Assembly: GCA_903886275.1 (NCBI GenBank) | Contig: CAISLN010000063.1 | Coordinates: forward strand, 17,503-81,502 | Length of the DNA stretch: 64,000 nucleotides | DNA from: an uncultured beta proteobacterium | Lineage (GTDB): Bacteria > Pseudomonadota > Gammaproteobacteria > Burkholderiales > Burkholderiaceae_C | Direction: 5' to 3' | Part shown: positions 42,319 to 52,531 of the stretch, piece after piece | Numbering within the stretch: position 1 is the stretch's first letter | Layout: each line of letters begins with the position of its first letter | Notes under the pieces: generated by a model | Told to the model about the DNA's origin: nothing | The model's database searches: none | Seen by the model: the letters and a program-made list of their open reading frames with translations, nothing else | Position numbers and translations under genes: made by a program

Positions 42319-44832
42319 TCACAACACAAAGTGCTTTTGGATACGCTCTTTCAGGAGCTGGCGGGCGTCCTCTTCTGTGATATGGGCCAGGCGGTTGTAG
42401 ATCTCCAGCGCCATCGTGCGAAACAGGTCCATCACTTCCGGGTCGAAATGGCTGCCGGTATCGCGCTCCAAAATCTGCATTGCCGCGTCGAAGCCCATGG
42501 CCTCTTTGTAGGGCCGTTTTGAGCACAGCGCATCGAACACATCGGCGACGCAAAAGATGCGCGCCTCCAGCGGGATCTGCTCGCCTTGAAGACCCCGGGG
42601 ATAGCCGCTGCCATCCCACTTTTCGTGGTGTCCGGCAACGATGGCGCTGGCCCCGTCTAGCCAGCCCATGCCGCTGACGATTTCTTCGCCCTGGGTCACA
42701 TGGGAGCGCATGGTGATCCACTCGGCTTCATTGAGCTTGCCGGGCTTGAGCAAAATGGCATCTGGAATGCCAATTTTTCCCACGTCGTGCAAGAAGCTGC
42801 CCGCAATCAGCGCCTGCATGGTGATTCCGGTAAAGCCCATGCGCTCGGCAATGCGCGCGGCAATCCAGGCGACTCGGTAGTTGTGCACGCCGGTATCGGA
42901 ATCGCGTTTGGCAATGGCCCGCCCCAACGCCTCCATCATCGAAATATGCGACTCCTCGATGCGGCAAAAAGACTGCTGAACGTCGTCTGCCATGTGGTTA
43001 AAGGAGCGCGCCAGGTCGGCCATTTCGTCTTTACCCTGGACCGTCAGGCGGTGTGCCATCTCCCCCCGCTGAAAGCGGCGAATGCCCCGGCTCAGGCCGG
43101 TGATGCGACGGGTGAGGAAGCCCGCCATCAAAAAGGCCACCCAAATAACCAGCACGACCATGATGAGGGTCGATGAAGCAAGGCCGATGGCAGTGCGCTT
43201 GAGGCTCTCGCCGATGGCGCTTTGCAGGCTGGAGCGCTCCAGTGTCATGACGGTGTCGGCATGGGCGATTTGCGCGTCAATGCGCCTACCCGATGCGGTG
43301 GCCGCCTTGTGGAAGTCATCCACATTGGCGCCTATCGTGACGTAGCCAAAGCCGCGTTCACTGGCGCCGTATTGGCCGGTAAAGTAGGGAATCGTCGCGG
43401 CGGTGGTGAGCTTCCACAGGCCCGAGAAAAAGATTGTGAAAGAGCCCGAGCCACCATGCTCGGTCAGCGCGTCCCAGCCGTGGCACTGGGGCGAGAAGTT
43501 GAGGTAGCGGCAGTCCAGGGCGACACTGCCAGACTGGCTGGATTGGGGCGCGGGCTTGCGCTTGAGCGACTGGTCTCTAAAGAGCGCGACCGTGGGCTGG
43601 TAGTCGCTCCAGGACTTGCCGCTGGCCCTCCAATCGTCCCATAACTCGGTGTCCATCCAGGGTGCTGCGGCTTGGCCGGTATCGGGGTCCACGCCCACGA
43701 TGAAATAGTCGCGCGGGTGCGAAATCGCGCGGCTCTTTTGATCCCAGATGAACGCGTAGTTGCCCGAGGCCGGGTCGGCGATGGGGGCAAACCGCTCAGG
43801 CGTTGGGCGCACCCCGTTGCTAAAGGCCATCAGGTGCGCATGGTCGAGCGCCAGCGTCACATAGCCCACGATCCGGCCGCCGCTGAGCACCGGTGTGGCC
43901 CAGCGCACGATGCCCCTGAAATGCTTGCCCACCGGATTCTCCAGCCCTGCATAACCGGACTCTTCGGGCTTGAAGGGTTTACTCAACTCCAGGGCACGGG
44001 CCGGGGTGTAGGGGCCTATCCACTGGGCACGCACATAGGGACCTATCACTTCGGAGACATAGACCTCGCCGGCCTTGAGGCGGGTAAGCGCCGGCCAATA
44101 GGTTTCGGCCTTGACGAAGGTGTTCTCGCGCAGGCTCACATTGCGCAAACCCGGCTTGAGCAGGTCACCCTGCTGTATCTTCACCTGCTCCATGCCATGG
44201 GTGTCGATGAAGCTCATTTCGAAGAACAGCGGCCGCAGGATTTTGCTGCCGTAGTTTTCTGCGCTACGGGCGTGAAAATTATTGGCGTTGTCCGCCAGGG
44301 GTGTGCGCACCAGGCTCTGTGCCGGCGGGCTTGTGGGCAGCACCCATTCCTTGCCATCGGCGCTTGGCTGGTATTGGCCGTGAACGTAGAGCTCGCGCGT
44401 TTTGTGCGCAAGAAAGCGGCGGTACACCTGCGCCGAGGGCTCCAGAGTCGCCGCCTGCAGCACATCCTTGTCGCGATCGTAAAGAAAGTCGGCCACCTGG
44501 CGGGCCAGGTCCGTGGTCAAGGATTCGATGGCTTCGCGCGCGCCCACATCCAGCGCCTGCACGGCGTCTTGGTTGGCGGTCTTGCCGGTCTGCTCCTGCG
44601 TCAAGCGCATGCTGTCTATCATTTGCATCGCGCGGTTGGACACAGCAAGGCCCAGGTCCTGCGCCGCTTGCCAGGCAAACCAGGCCAGCAGCACCAGCGG
44701 CACGACCTTGATGGCAACAAAAATAATGATCAGTTTGGAGCGAATCTCCAAGCTCTCAAAAAAATACGCACCCTTGGCTCGCGCAGATCTCCAAAGCTTG
44801 TAAAAGAAATTGGCGTCATCACGGGCGGTCAT
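42319..44832 (-). CDS. Cache-HAMP-HD-GYP cyclic-di-GMP phosphodiesterase
   Basis: An 837-residue membrane receptor. TM1 (~34-60, LIIIFVAIKVVPLVLLAWFA) is followed by a large periplasmic sensor (~60-550, Cache-like), TM2 near STLIMVVLVIWVAFLMAGFL, a HAMP linker with HRLTVQGKDEMADLARSFNHMADDV, and a C-terminal HD-GYP domain. The HD pair is in FLHDVGKIGIPDAIL, then HHEKWDGSGYPRGLQGEQIP and ADVFDALCSKRPYKEAM. HD-GYP proteins hydrolyse cyclic-di-GMP, favouring motility over biofilm. The start at 44832 has GGAG five bases upstream. The sensed ligand is unknown. Confidence 0.92.
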   Translation of the reverse strand: MTARDDANFFYKLWRSARAKGAYFFESLEIRSKLIIIFVAIKVVPLVLLAWFAWQAAQDLGLAVSNRAMQMIDSMRLTQEQTGKTANQDAVQALDVGAREAIESLTTDLARQVADFLYDRDKDVLQAATLEPSAQVYRRFLAHKTRELYVHGQYQPSADGKEWVLPTSPPAQSLVRTPLADNANNFHARSAENYGSKILRPLFFEMSFIDTHGMEQVKIQQGDLLKPGLRNVSLRENTFVKAETYWPALTRLKAGEVYVSEVIGPYVRAQWIGPYTPARALELSKPFKPEESGYAGLENPVGKHFRGIVRWATPVLSGGRIVGYVTLALDHAHLMAFSNGVRPTPERFAPIADPASGNYAFIWDQKSRAISHPRDYFIVGVDPDTGQAAAPWMDTELWDDWRASGKSWSDYQPTVALFRDQSLKRKPAPQSSQSGSVALDCRYLNFSPQCHGWDALTEHGGSGSFTIFFSGLWKLTTAATIPYFTGQYGASERGFGYVTIGANVDDFHKAATASGRRIDAQIAHADTVMTLERSSLQSAIGESLKRTAIGLASSTLIMVVLVIWVAFLMAGFLTRRITGLSRGIRRFQRGEMAHRLTVQGKDEMADLARSFNHMADDVQQSFCRIEESHISMMEALGRAIAKRDSDTGVHNYRVAWIAARIAERMGFTGITMQALIAGSFLHDVGKIGIPDAILLKPGKLNEAEWITMRSHVTQGEEIVSGMGWLDGASAIVAGHHEKWDGSGYPRGLQGEQIPLEARIFCVADVFDALCSKRPYKEAMGFDAAMQILERDTGSHFDPEVMDLFRTMALEIYNRLAHITEEDARQLLKERIQKHFVL

Positions 44833-44952
44833 GGCAGCTCCAGCGGCATTTATTTGTCAGCGAACGATAAAACAACCAGATCTTCACCGCAGGGAACGCG
44901 CTTGAAGGGGATCATGAAGGGGCTTTGGCAGCCCCGAAGAATACGCCTGAAA

Positions 44953-45318
44953 TCACCACACCAAGCGCCAACTGGCAGCGAATGACGGCTGTTGTGTCGA
45001 AGGGGGAGCTTGCCCTCCCCCTTTATCCGTAAACGCATCAAACGCCTGCACCGGCAAGGGCCTGCTGAACAAATACCCTTGGTAGGCGTAGCAACGCATC
45101 TGGGCCAGGCAATGGCGCTGATCCTGTGTCTCTACCCCCTGCGCAATGACGGACAGACCCGGGCGGTGACCCAAGGGCACAACAGCCGGTGCTGAAATCG
45201 TCCAAAGAGAAGCGCACCCCCACCGATCCTTGTCTTCTTTGCGAACACCTCCTTGCAGGCGTTGCGCCACTTGGGCCAGCAACAGGTCGCCTTTGTGCCC
45301 GCTGCGCGCGCTGCGCAT
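44953..45318 (-). pseudogene. Decayed GGDEF-EAL protein remnant
   Basis: In one frame the remnant shows GHKGDLLLAQVAQRLQGGVRK (the helix after the GGDEF half-site) and, further on, LSVIAQGVETQDQRHCL and YAYQGYLFSRPLPVQAFDAF, the end of an EAL domain. Between them another frame carries FSLDDFSTGC, the EAL-domain SLDDFGTG motif. The GGDEF core and the start of the EAL domain are missing, so this is an internally deleted and frameshifted relic. It sits next to the intact HD-GYP gene, and similar remnants may extend to ~45540. Confidence 0.7.
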
Positions 45319-45545
45319 GGGCCGTTGAACTGAACACCATGCGGGCGGTTATGGATAGGTTGTCGGCCTTGCTGTGGGGCGGCACACCGCATGCTTGAGA
45401 GAATGCCGATATTGACGCCAGCGCAAGCGCTACAGAGAATTTTGGCGGTGTTGTAGCAGCCTGCGCATGGTTTTTACCTGCGCTATGAAAATCTCCACAT
45501 GGCGGCCTTGCGGTGCAGTCGCCCAGGGTCGATGGCAGCGCACCT

Positions 45546-46430
45546 TCAGGCACTGACCAACAGGTGCGCCTTGAAAATCGACGCGATGGGTGAGAGTTTC
45601 TTGCCCTTGGGGTGCACCACATGCCAATGGGACTCCACCGGAAACCCCACAACATTGAGCACCGACACCCCATGCTCCCTGGCATTGCCGCGCAGGGCGT
45701 GGCTGGAGATCACCGAGAGGCCCAGACCTCCGGCCACCGACTCCTTGATGGCCTCGTTGCTGCCAAGCTCCAGCCGCAGGTCGGGGCGGAACTTCAGCTT
45801 CTTGAAGCAGTGGTCCACCGCCATGCGGGTGCCTGAGCCCTCTTCCCGCAAAATAAAGCGCTGCCCCGCGAGATCGGCCAGGGTCAGCGACTTCTGTTTG
45901 GCCAAGGGGTTGGCGCTGGCGCAGATGACGACCAGGGGGTTGGCCATAAACACCTCATCGACCAGGTCCAAATCCGTGGGCGGGACCGACATCACATAAA
46001 GGTCGTCCAGGTTGTGGCGCAAGCGGGCCACAACCCCGTCACGGTTCAACACTTCCAGCGACACATCGATCTCCGGATAGCGCTTGCAAAAGCTGCCCAG
46101 CAGCCGGGGCACAAAGTATTTGGCGGTGCTCACCAGCGCCACGCGCAGCTTGCCTCTGGTGTAGCCCTTGTGGGCATCGACCCGCTGTGCAAAGCCATCC
46201 CATTCCGCCGCGATGGTGCGCGCCGTGCGGGCCAGCTCGTTGCCCACCTCGGTCAGGTAGACCCTGCGGCCCACCACTTCAAAAATCGGCAGACCGATGG
46301 CGTCGGCCACATCCTTCAACTGCATGGAGGCCGTGGGCTGGGTCACATGCACCATGCGTGCGGCCCCGCTCACACTGCCGGTCTCGGCCAGTGCCAGCAC
46401 CAGGCGCAATTGGCGAAAGGATATGTTCAT
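45546..46430 (-). CDS. LysR-family regulator (CbbR/CmpR-like)
   Basis: A 294-residue transcription factor with an N-terminal winged helix-turn-helix (FRQLRLVLALAETGSVSGAARMVHVTQPTASMQL) and a C-terminal LysR substrate-binding fold (KLRVALVSTAKYFVPRLLGSFCKRYPEIDV, GLGLSVISSHAL). It is transcribed divergently from the bicarbonate-permease gene, the classic arrangement for LysR control of a neighbour, and the sequence resembles CbbR-like members that respond to carbon metabolites. The start at 46430 is chosen because MNISFRQL begins the conserved domain; GAGA lies upstream. Confidence 0.88.
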   Translation of the reverse strand: MNISFRQLRLVLALAETGSVSGAARMVHVTQPTASMQLKDVADAIGLPIFEVVGRRVYLTEVGNELARTARTIAAEWDGFAQRVDAHKGYTRGKLRVALVSTAKYFVPRLLGSFCKRYPEIDVSLEVLNRDGVVARLRHNLDDLYVMSVPPTDLDLVDEVFMANPLVVICASANPLAKQKSLTLADLAGQRFILREEGSGTRMAVDHCFKKLKFRPDLRLELGSNEAIKESVAGGLGLSVISSHALRGNAREHGVSVLNVVGFPVESHWHVVHPKGKKLSPIASIFKAHLLVSA

Positions 46431-46469
46431 CGATTTTTCTCTATGCAAAAGCCTTCAATAATCGATTTT
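46429..46469. promoter_or_regulatory. Direct repeats in the LysR/permease divergent promoter
   Basis: ATCGATTTT occurs at 46429-46437 and 46461-46469, 32 bp (about three helical turns) apart. The first copy overlaps the LysR start codon. This is consistent with a regulator binding to the intergenic space and repressing its own gene, but it was found by eye only. Confidence 0.4.
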
Positions 46470-46515
46470 ACAAGAGGCTCTCCATTGCCTAGCATGGGTG
46501 AAAAGGAAAACACCC

Positions 46516-47529
46516 ATGCACAAATTACTCGACCCGGCCATTCTCTTCTTCCTCTTCGGGGTGCTCGCCGGCGCCATCAAATCGAACCTAGAGATCCCCC
46601 AGCCGATCTCGCGCTTCTTGGCGCTGTACCTGTTGATGGCGCTGGGCCTGAAGGGCGGGTTTGCGCTGGCCCAGTCCGGCTTTAGCGCGCAGGTGGCCAC
46701 CAGCCTGGGCTGCGCCGTGTTGCTGGCGATAGTGGTGCCGCTGCTGGGCTACTACTTGCTGCGCCGGGTCTTGTCGGGCTTTGATGCCGCAGCCGTGGCC
46801 GCCACCTATGGGTCGGTCAGCGCGGTGACCTTTGTCACCGCCGTGCAGACCCTGGAGAACCAGCAGCTGGCGTTTGGCGGCTACATGGCAGCGGCCATGG
46901 CCCTGATGGAGTCGCCGGCCATCATTTTGGCGATTGTGTTTGCCAACGCCTTGCGGCAGAAACAGGCAAGCGCCGTTTGCGGGAGCAGCGGCGGAGCTGC
47001 CGTTTTGTCTATGGGCATTGCACCCCAACGGGCGGGTGTGTCGTTTGGCAAGATCCTGCACGAGTCCTTTACCGATGGCGCGCAACTGTTGTTGCTCGGG
47101 GCCATGCTGATCGGCTTCCTCAGCGGTGACGCCGGCAAGGCAGCGATGCAGCCTTTTTCGGGCGACATTTTCAAGGGCATGCTGGCCTTCTTCCTGCTGG
47201 ACATGGGCCTGTTGAGCGCGCGCAGCCTGCCCCAACTCCGGGGTACATCGCCCTGGCTGCTGGCCTATGCGGTGGCCGGCCCGTTGCTGCACGCGAGCCT
47301 GGCACTGGGCCTGTGCGTCCTGCTCAACGTTCCGACGGGCGACGCCATTTTGCTCATGGTGCTGGCGGCGAGCGCCTCTTACATCGCCGTGCCTGCGGTG
47401 ATGCGTTACGCCGTGCCCGAGGCCAACCCCTCGCTGTACTTCGGCTTGTCACTGGGCATCACCTTCCCATTGAACATCCTGTTCGGCATCCCGCTGTACA
47501 GCCATGTCGCCCAGGCGGTGCTCGGATAG
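46516..47529 (+). CDS. SbtA-like sodium-dependent bicarbonate permease
   Basis: A 337-residue integral membrane protein with about ten helices. N-terminal LLDPAILFFLFGVLAGAIKS, ISRFLALYLLMALGLKGGFAL and the paired half FKGMLAFFLLDMGLLSARSL match the SbtA fold (two inverted repeats). Cyanobacterial SbtA imports HCO3- with Na+. In a heterotroph it may serve anaplerotic carboxylations or pH homeostasis. The ATG at 46516 has AAGGAAAACACCC. It is divergent from a LysR regulator. No SbtB-type PII gene follows. The substrate is inferred from the family. Confidence 0.85.
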   Translation: MHKLLDPAILFFLFGVLAGAIKSNLEIPQPISRFLALYLLMALGLKGGFALAQSGFSAQVATSLGCAVLLAIVVPLLGYYLLRRVLSGFDAAAVAATYGSVSAVTFVTAVQTLENQQLAFGGYMAAAMALMESPAIILAIVFANALRQKQASAVCGSSGGAAVLSMGIAPQRAGVSFGKILHESFTDGAQLLLLGAMLIGFLSGDAGKAAMQPFSGDIFKGMLAFFLLDMGLLSARSLPQLRGTSPWLLAYAVAGPLLHASLALGLCVLLNVPTGDAILLMVLAASASYIAVPAVMRYAVPEANPSLYFGLSLGITFPLNILFGIPLYSHVAQAVLG

Positions 47530-47562
47530 GGGCGGCTACATGCCTTGACAACGGGGCAGCGA

Positions 47563-47590
47563 TTGACAAGGCATTGCACCAAAGTACACT
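47563..47590 (+). promoter_or_regulatory. Sigma-70-like promoter for the binding protein/kinase operon
   Basis: TTGACA (47563-47568) and TACACT (47585-47590) are separated by 16 bp and lie 31 bp upstream of the ATG at 47622. The -35 box is perfect and the -10 box matches four of six positions. Confidence 0.6.
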
Positions 47591-47621
47591 GGTTCGCACA
47601 CAGGCAGCACAGGGGCTCACC

Positions 47622-48710
47622 ATGCATCAAGCTTCGATATCCTTGGCCAAGGTATGCAGGTTGCTGCCCGGCCTCATGCATGTTTCGCGGGGCGGCTTGC
47701 GGTTCGCATGGTGTGGGCTGCTCATCGCGCTGCTGTCACAGCAGCCACTGCGCGCAGACCCCGACACCAAGGTGGCCATGGTGTCAGGTGGGCCCCATCC
47801 CTACACCGCCTCATGGACCCGGGCCGCCAATGACGCGGCGCGTGATTTCCAGCTCGGCAGCGCGGGCTACAAGATGCCCCCGCGCCTGGACCCCGGCGAG
47901 CAAATCGCCCTGTTGGAGTCCTTGCAGCGCCAGGGCTTTAACGCCTATGTACTGTTCCCCTACGACACCCCAGAGACCATCAAAGCCATTGCTGATTTGG
48001 CCGCCAACGGTGCAGCCATCGTTGCGGCTGCGGGTTGCATGAAGGACCCCTCACCTGCGCAATTTTGCCTGGCAACGGATTCCAGCATCTCCGCCTACAC
48101 CGGGGCTCGGGAGTTGATCCGAGCGATGCCGGGCAGAAAACGCATTGCCCATTTCACCGGCTGGACCACCGACCCCAACACCCAAACACGCATCAGTGAA
48201 GTGCAGCGCGCCGCCAAGGAGGCAGGGGCCGAGGTGGTGCAGGTCATCACCGACATCGACGAGCCCGTCATTGCAGCCGAAAGAATGGGCGCTTATTTGG
48301 GCGCGCACGCCAAGGACATAGACGGCATCATCACCACCGCCTGGGTGCCTGCTGTAGAGGCTGCTAATCAGCTGCGCCGCATCGGTGACAAGCGCATCAA
48401 AATGGTGGCCATTGACCACGACGAAGTGGTGCTCAAGGCCATCAAGGACGGCTTTGTGAGCGGCAGCATGTTGCAAAACCCCTATGGCCAAGCCTATATC
48501 GGCGCCTATGCACTGGACCGCCTGCGCCATGGCTGCAAGGTCAAAATCCATGCACCCTGGAAATCAAACGCCAGCACCAAGCGCCTGATCGATTCGGGCT
48601 CGGTCTATGTGGACGCGCGCAGGGTGGACCGCTATGTGGACGCCATGCAAGACCTCACCCGAACACTGGTGTCCCAATTTGAAAGCACTTACCTCGACTG
48701 CAAAAAGTAA
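47622..48710 (+). CDS. Periplasmic sugar-type binding protein
   Basis: A 362-residue exported protein of the RbsB/periplasmic-binding-protein I class. A signal peptide ([18 protein letters not shown]) is followed by the two-lobe fold: [59 protein letters not shown] and [18 protein letters not shown]. No permease or ATPase gene of an ABC transporter is nearby. Instead a hybrid kinase follows 22 bp later. So this protein probably reports its ligand to that kinase, as LuxP does to LuxQ. The start at 47622 has AGGGG upstream. Confidence 0.88.
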   Translation: MHQASISLAKVCRLLPGLMHVSRGGLRFAWCGLLIALLSQQPLRADPDTKVAMVSGGPHPYTASWTRAANDAARDFQLGSAGYKMPPRLDPGEQIALLESLQRQGFNAYVLFPYDTPETIKAIADLAANGAAIVAAAGCMKDPSPAQFCLATDSSISAYTGARELIRAMPGRKRIAHFTGWTTDPNTQTRISEVQRAAKEAGAEVVQVITDIDEPVIAAERMGAYLGAHAKDIDGIITTAWVPAVEAANQLRRIGDKRIKMVAIDHDEVVLKAIKDGFVSGSMLQNPYGQAYIGAYALDRLRHGCKVKIHAPWKSNASTKRLIDSGSVYVDARRVDRYVDAMQDLTRTLVSQFESTYLDCKK

Positions 48711-48732
48711 ACGACTCCGGCCGGGTCATTTC

Positions 48733-51700
48733 ATGGGGCAAGGCTTTGCCAAGCTCGGCACATGGCGCGACTGGTTGGTGTCTGCCTTGGCGCTTTGCCT
48801 GGCGACCGCTGTGGCCCTTGCAGCGGTGCTGGTGCGCGACGACTGGGTGAAGGAACAAAGGATTCAACGCCTGGACGTTGAAGCGAAAAACATGGCGGCC
48901 CTGGTCGAGGCCGCCAGCAGCAATGGCGCGCTAATGACAGGCGCCCAGATGCTGGGGATCTTGGACAACCGCGCCAAAGAATTGGCGCTGAACCCCCGAC
49001 TCACATCGGACATCGGTGCACTGGAAGACCTTATCACCTCGGTGCAAATTTTGCAGGCCCGCCGGGCTGCTGTGCTGGATGGCGATGGCATGGAAGTGAT
49101 CTCGCTGGACTTTAACGGCACGGTTGTTGAGCGGGATGCCGATCTGCCAAGAATGCCCTTTATCGACCTTGCACTGGCCGGACGCAAGGTGGCTTTTTTG
49201 GATGTTCCAGCGAACCGAAAAACCCGCTCCCTGCACATCCTGGCGCCCATTTACGAGAAGCGCTCAACCTATTCGCGCGTGATTGGCGCCTACTACCTGG
49301 AAGCGGGCGTCTCCGAAATCGAGACGGCGCTGATCGGTTACCGTCCCAGGATGGCACTGCTGGTGTCGCCCGATGGCCTGGTCTACGTCGGCAATTTGAA
49401 GGAGTCTGATGTGCTGGAGGCCCTGTCCTTTGGGCACAGCGCGAAAGACAGCGCTGCGGGCTACGGAACCTTGCGGCTGCCACCTGGGCTGCTGGCGGCA
49501 CTGGATGGAGAGGGACCGCACAGCTACGAGCGCTTCAACCTTGCGGCCGCCAAAATTAGCTGGGCCACCTTTGCGGGTGCATGGCGCTGCGTGCTGTTGG
49601 AGCCGGCTATGGATGCGACCGACCAGGGCTTTCGACTGGCGCTGGCGCTGGCCATTGTGGCGGTGTTGTTCGGTGGCTATTTGCTGGTGAGCCGCTACCT
49701 GAAGATACAGTTGCGCCACCACAATGCCATGCTGGCGAAGCAAGTCCAGCTCACCATCGCCATCAAGGCAGCCAATGCGGCGGTGGATGCAAAGTCCGCC
49801 TTCTTGGCCAATATGAGCCACGAAATCCGCACCCCCATGAATGCCATCATCGGCCTATCGAGTCTGGCGCTCAAGAACGAGATGCAGCCACGCCTCCACG
49901 ACTACCTGAGCAAAATCAGGCAAAGCGGCGAGAGCCTGCTGCGCATCATCAACGACATCCTGGACTTCTCCAAAATCGAGTCCGGCAAACTCGAGATGGA
50001 GTCGGTGACATTTGAACTCGAAGCCGTGATCGACAACGTGGTCAACCTCTTGAGCGAAAAGGCTGATGCCAAAAATCTGGAGTTGCTGTGCAGCTATGAC
50101 CGCGCTGTCCCCAAGAGCCTGGTGGGTGACCCACTGCGCATTGGCCAGATCCTGATCAACTACACCAACAACGCCGTCAAGTTCACCGACCACGGCGAGT
50201 TGCGCATCCACATAAGGGTGCAGGAAGAGACGCCATCCGAAGTGCTGCTGCACTTTGCGGTCAGTGACACCGGCATTGGTCTGACGCCCCAGCAAATGGG
50301 GCGGCTCTTCCAGAGCTTCGAGCAGGCCGACAGCTCCACCACGCGCCAGTACGGCGGTACCGGCCTGGGGCTGGCCATCAGCAAGAGCCTGGCCCAGGCC
50401 ATGGGCGGCGAAGTGGGCGTAAACAGCACCCATGGCAAGGGCTCTACCTTCTGGTTTAGCGCCCGTTTCAAAGGCGCCTCGGCCGAAAAAATCATCCCCC
50501 CACCCAGCGCCGAACTGCAAGGGCGACGGGTGCTGGTGGTCGATGACAACGACGCCACTGCCCTGCTGCTGTGCGAGCTGCTGCGCGACCTGGCCCTTGT
50601 GGCGCAAAGCGTCCACTGCGGCGCCGCCGCACTGCAAGCCGTGGCGCAGGCCGACAGACAAGGCAAGGCCTTCGACTATGTGTTGGTGGACTGGCACATG
50701 CCCGCCATGGACGGCCCGCAAACCATAGGCCGCCTGCGCAGCTTGCACGCCCACAAGCCGGCTTGCCTGTTGATGGTCGCGGCCCACCGGCGCCAAGAGC
50801 TGCTCAAAGAGGCGCAACTGCTGGGCATTGAACAGGTGCTGGCCAAGCCCATACGCGCCAGCTTGTTGGTCCACAGCCTGATGCAACTGGCCGGCCATGC
50901 GCCGGTCGGTTCGCCGCGGCCGCAACAGGTCCAGCCTTCCAGCAAGGCTGAGGCCGCGCTGGCACCGCTGGCGGGTGCGCGCATCTTGCTGGTGGAGGAC
51001 AACGAGATCAACCAACTGGTGGCCTGCGAACTGCTGCGTGACGCGGGCTTTGTGGTGGATGTGGCGGACAACGGGCAAATTGGCGTGCAGCAGGTGCATG
51101 AGCGCCATGCACAGGGGCAGCCCTACGACATCGTCCTGATGGACATGCAAATGCCGGTGATGGACGGCGTGACGGCCGCGCGCCTGATTCGCGAGCGCTA
51201 TGGCGCACAGGCGCTGCCCATCGTGGCCATGACCGCCAACGCCATGCAAGCAGACAAGGAGCGCTGCCTGGCGGCCGGCATGAACGGGTTTGTCAGCAAA
51301 CCGATTGACCCGGATGCGCTCTGGCGCACGCTGCTGGACTGGATCAAACCCCGCAACGGGCTGGGCCAAGCGGCGCAGACGAAAAATCCGGCATCGCCGC
51401 AACGCGATGCGGTGTTGAACGCCCTGCGCGACATACCGGGCCTGGATGTCACCCAGGGGCTGAGCCTGAGCAACCACCAAGGCGCGCTGTATGTGGCCCT
51501 GCTGGGCAAGTTTGCGAAGTCACAGGAAAATTGTCTGGAGCGCATCCGTCAGGCCTTGACCGAGGCCGATAGCGCCACTGCAGAACGCCTAGCGCACACC
51601 CTCAAGGGCCTGTGCGCCAGCATAGGTGCCGAGCCCCTGCGCCAGCAGATGGCAGACATCGAGCAGGCGCTGAACCAGGGCCAAGACCCGGCGCAAATTG

Positions 51701-52026
51701 CGCGTTTGCTGGAGTCCGCAAGCACCCCATTGAAAACACTGATTGCCCATTTGTGCTCCACCCCCGGTGTACTGACCAAACAGGCCGCGCAGCCGGTGGC
51801 CTTGACGCCTACGCAGCAGCGCGAAGCGCAGGCCCTTTTGCAGTCGCTGTGCCAATTGCTGGAGCAAGACAACGCCGAAGCGCAAACCCTGTGGGAGCGC
51901 CATGCGCGGGAGTTTTATTCCCTCATCCCCCACGCGCAGGAGCTGGAGCAAGCCATTCAGGGTTTCGATTTTGAAGCGGCGCTCACGCTGATCCGCCAGG
52001 ACCTCACGCTGGCTTCGTGTAGGTGA
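48733..52026 (+). CDS. Membrane hybrid sensor kinase with two receivers and Hpt
   Basis: A ~1097-residue signalling protein. TM1 (~16-36, [20 protein letters not shown]) and TM2 (~300-320) enclose a periplasmic sensor. HisKA has the acceptor in [20 protein letters not shown], and the HATPase has [17 protein letters not shown] and GTGLGLAIS. Receiver 1 ([26 protein letters not shown]) and receiver 2 ([25 protein letters not shown]) follow. A C-terminal Hpt domain contains [15 protein letters not shown] with the phospho-His. This is a full phosphorelay in one chain. The cognate output regulator is not adjacent. It is translated with the binding-protein gene just upstream. The start at 48733 has a poor ribosome site. 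Its last 23 bases overlap the end of the convergent iorA-like gene. Confidence 0.9.
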   Translation: MGQGFAKLGTWRDWLVSALALCLATAVALAAVLVRDDWVKEQRIQRLDVEAKNMAALVEAASSNGALMTGAQMLGILDNRAKELALNPRLTSDIGALEDLITSVQILQARRAAVLDGDGMEVISLDFNGTVVERDADLPRMPFIDLALAGRKVAFLDVPANRKTRSLHILAPIYEKRSTYSRVIGAYYLEAGVSEIETALIGYRPRMALLVSPDGLVYVGNLKESDVLEALSFGHSAKDSAAGYGTLRLPPGLLAALDGEGPHSYERFNLAAAKISWATFAGAWRCVLLEPAMDATDQGFRLALALAIVAVLFGGYLLVSRYLKIQLRHHNAMLAKQVQLTIAIKAANAAVDAKSAFLANMSHEIRTPMNAIIGLSSLALKNEMQPRLHDYLSKIRQSGESLLRIINDILDFSKIESGKLEMESVTFELEAVIDNVVNLLSEKADAKNLELLCSYDRAVPKSLVGDPLRIGQILINYTNNAVKFTDHGELRIHIRVQEETPSEVLLHFAVSDTGIGLTPQQMGRLFQSFEQADSSTTRQYGGTGLGLAISKSLAQAMGGEVGVNSTHGKGSTFWFSARFKGASAEKIIPPPSAELQGRRVLVVDDNDATALLLCELLRDLALVAQSVHCGAAALQAVAQADRQGKAFDYVLVDWHMPAMDGPQTIGRLRSLHAHKPACLLMVAAHRRQELLKEAQLLGIEQVLAKPIRASLLVHSLMQLAGHAPVGSPRPQQVQPSSKAEAALAPLAGARILLVEDNEINQLVACELLRDAGFVVDVADNGQIGVQQVHERHAQGQPYDIVLMDMQMPVMDGVTAARLIRERYGAQALPIVAMTANAMQADKERCLAAGMNGFVSKPIDPDALWRTLLDWIKPRNGLGQAAQTKNPASPQRDAVLNALRDIPGLDVTQGLSLSNHQGALYVALLGKFAKSQENCLERIRQALTEADSATAERLAHTLKGLCASIGAEPLRQQMADIEQALNQGQDPAQIARLLESASTPLKTLIAHLCSTPGVLTKQAAQPVALTPTQQREAQALLQSLCQLLEQDNAEAQTLWERHAREFYSLIPHAQELEQAIQGFDFEAALTLIRQDLTLASCR

Positions 52027-52531
52027 GTGCGACCTTGCGGATCGCCTCCTTGTAGCGCACATAACCGGTGCAGCGGCACAGGTTATCGCCCAGCAAACTG
52101 TCCATCAGCCCGTCGAGCTCAGCACTGCTGGTCGGGGTCGCCTTCAGGCGGTCGATCAGCACCGTAGCACCCATCAAAAACCCGGGCGCGCAGTAGCCGC
52201 ATTGGAAGGCAAAATTTTCCAGAAAGGCCTGTTGCAAGGGAGCCAGCGCCTGTTCGCTGCCCAGGCCTTCGACCGTAAAAACATGCATATCCTGCAGCGC
52301 GGCAATCGGTGTCAAACAGGCCTGCATTTTTTCCAGCGGGGTGCCGGGCTTGCCTTGCACCGCCACGGTACAGGCACGGCAAATACCGATGCCGCAGCAC
52401 AGCTTGGTGCCAGTCAGGTTCAGGCGCTCATGCAAGAAGTCCACCAGGCGCATGTCGCTGTCGTCGGCGCTGGCTTGCACGGCCCTGTGGTTGATCTGGA
52501 ACTGGACCTTGGGGTCCGTAGTGGTGCTCAT
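52004..52531 (-). CDS. 2Fe-2S small subunit of a molybdenum hydroxylase (IorA-like)
   Basis: A 175-residue iron-sulphur subunit. The plant-ferredoxin cluster cysteines are in [13 protein letters not shown] and C of MQACLTP, and the second [2Fe-2S] domain has [13 protein letters not shown] and [10 protein letters not shown]. It transfers electrons from the molybdopterin site. It is the partner of the upstream large subunit; their codons overlap (ATGA). The start at 52531 follows from this overlap. The 3' end overlaps the convergent kinase gene. Confidence 0.93.
   Translation of the reverse strand: MSTTTDPKVQFQINHRAVQASADDSDMRLVDFLHERLNLTGTKLCCGIGICRACTVAVQGKPGTPLEKMQACLTPIAALQDMHVFTVEGLGSEQALAPLQQAFLENFAFQCGYCAPGFLMGATVLIDRLKATPTSSAELDGLMDSLLGDNLCRCTGYVRYKEAIRKVALTYTKPA

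Noticed and set aside
42100..44945. Similar GGC(C/G)TTTGGCAG-type hairpins on both sides of the HD-GYP gene (about 42117 and 44919) as insertion-element ends.
   Set aside because: The match is short and in the same orientation, with no target duplication or transposase; more likely two terminator-like hairpins.
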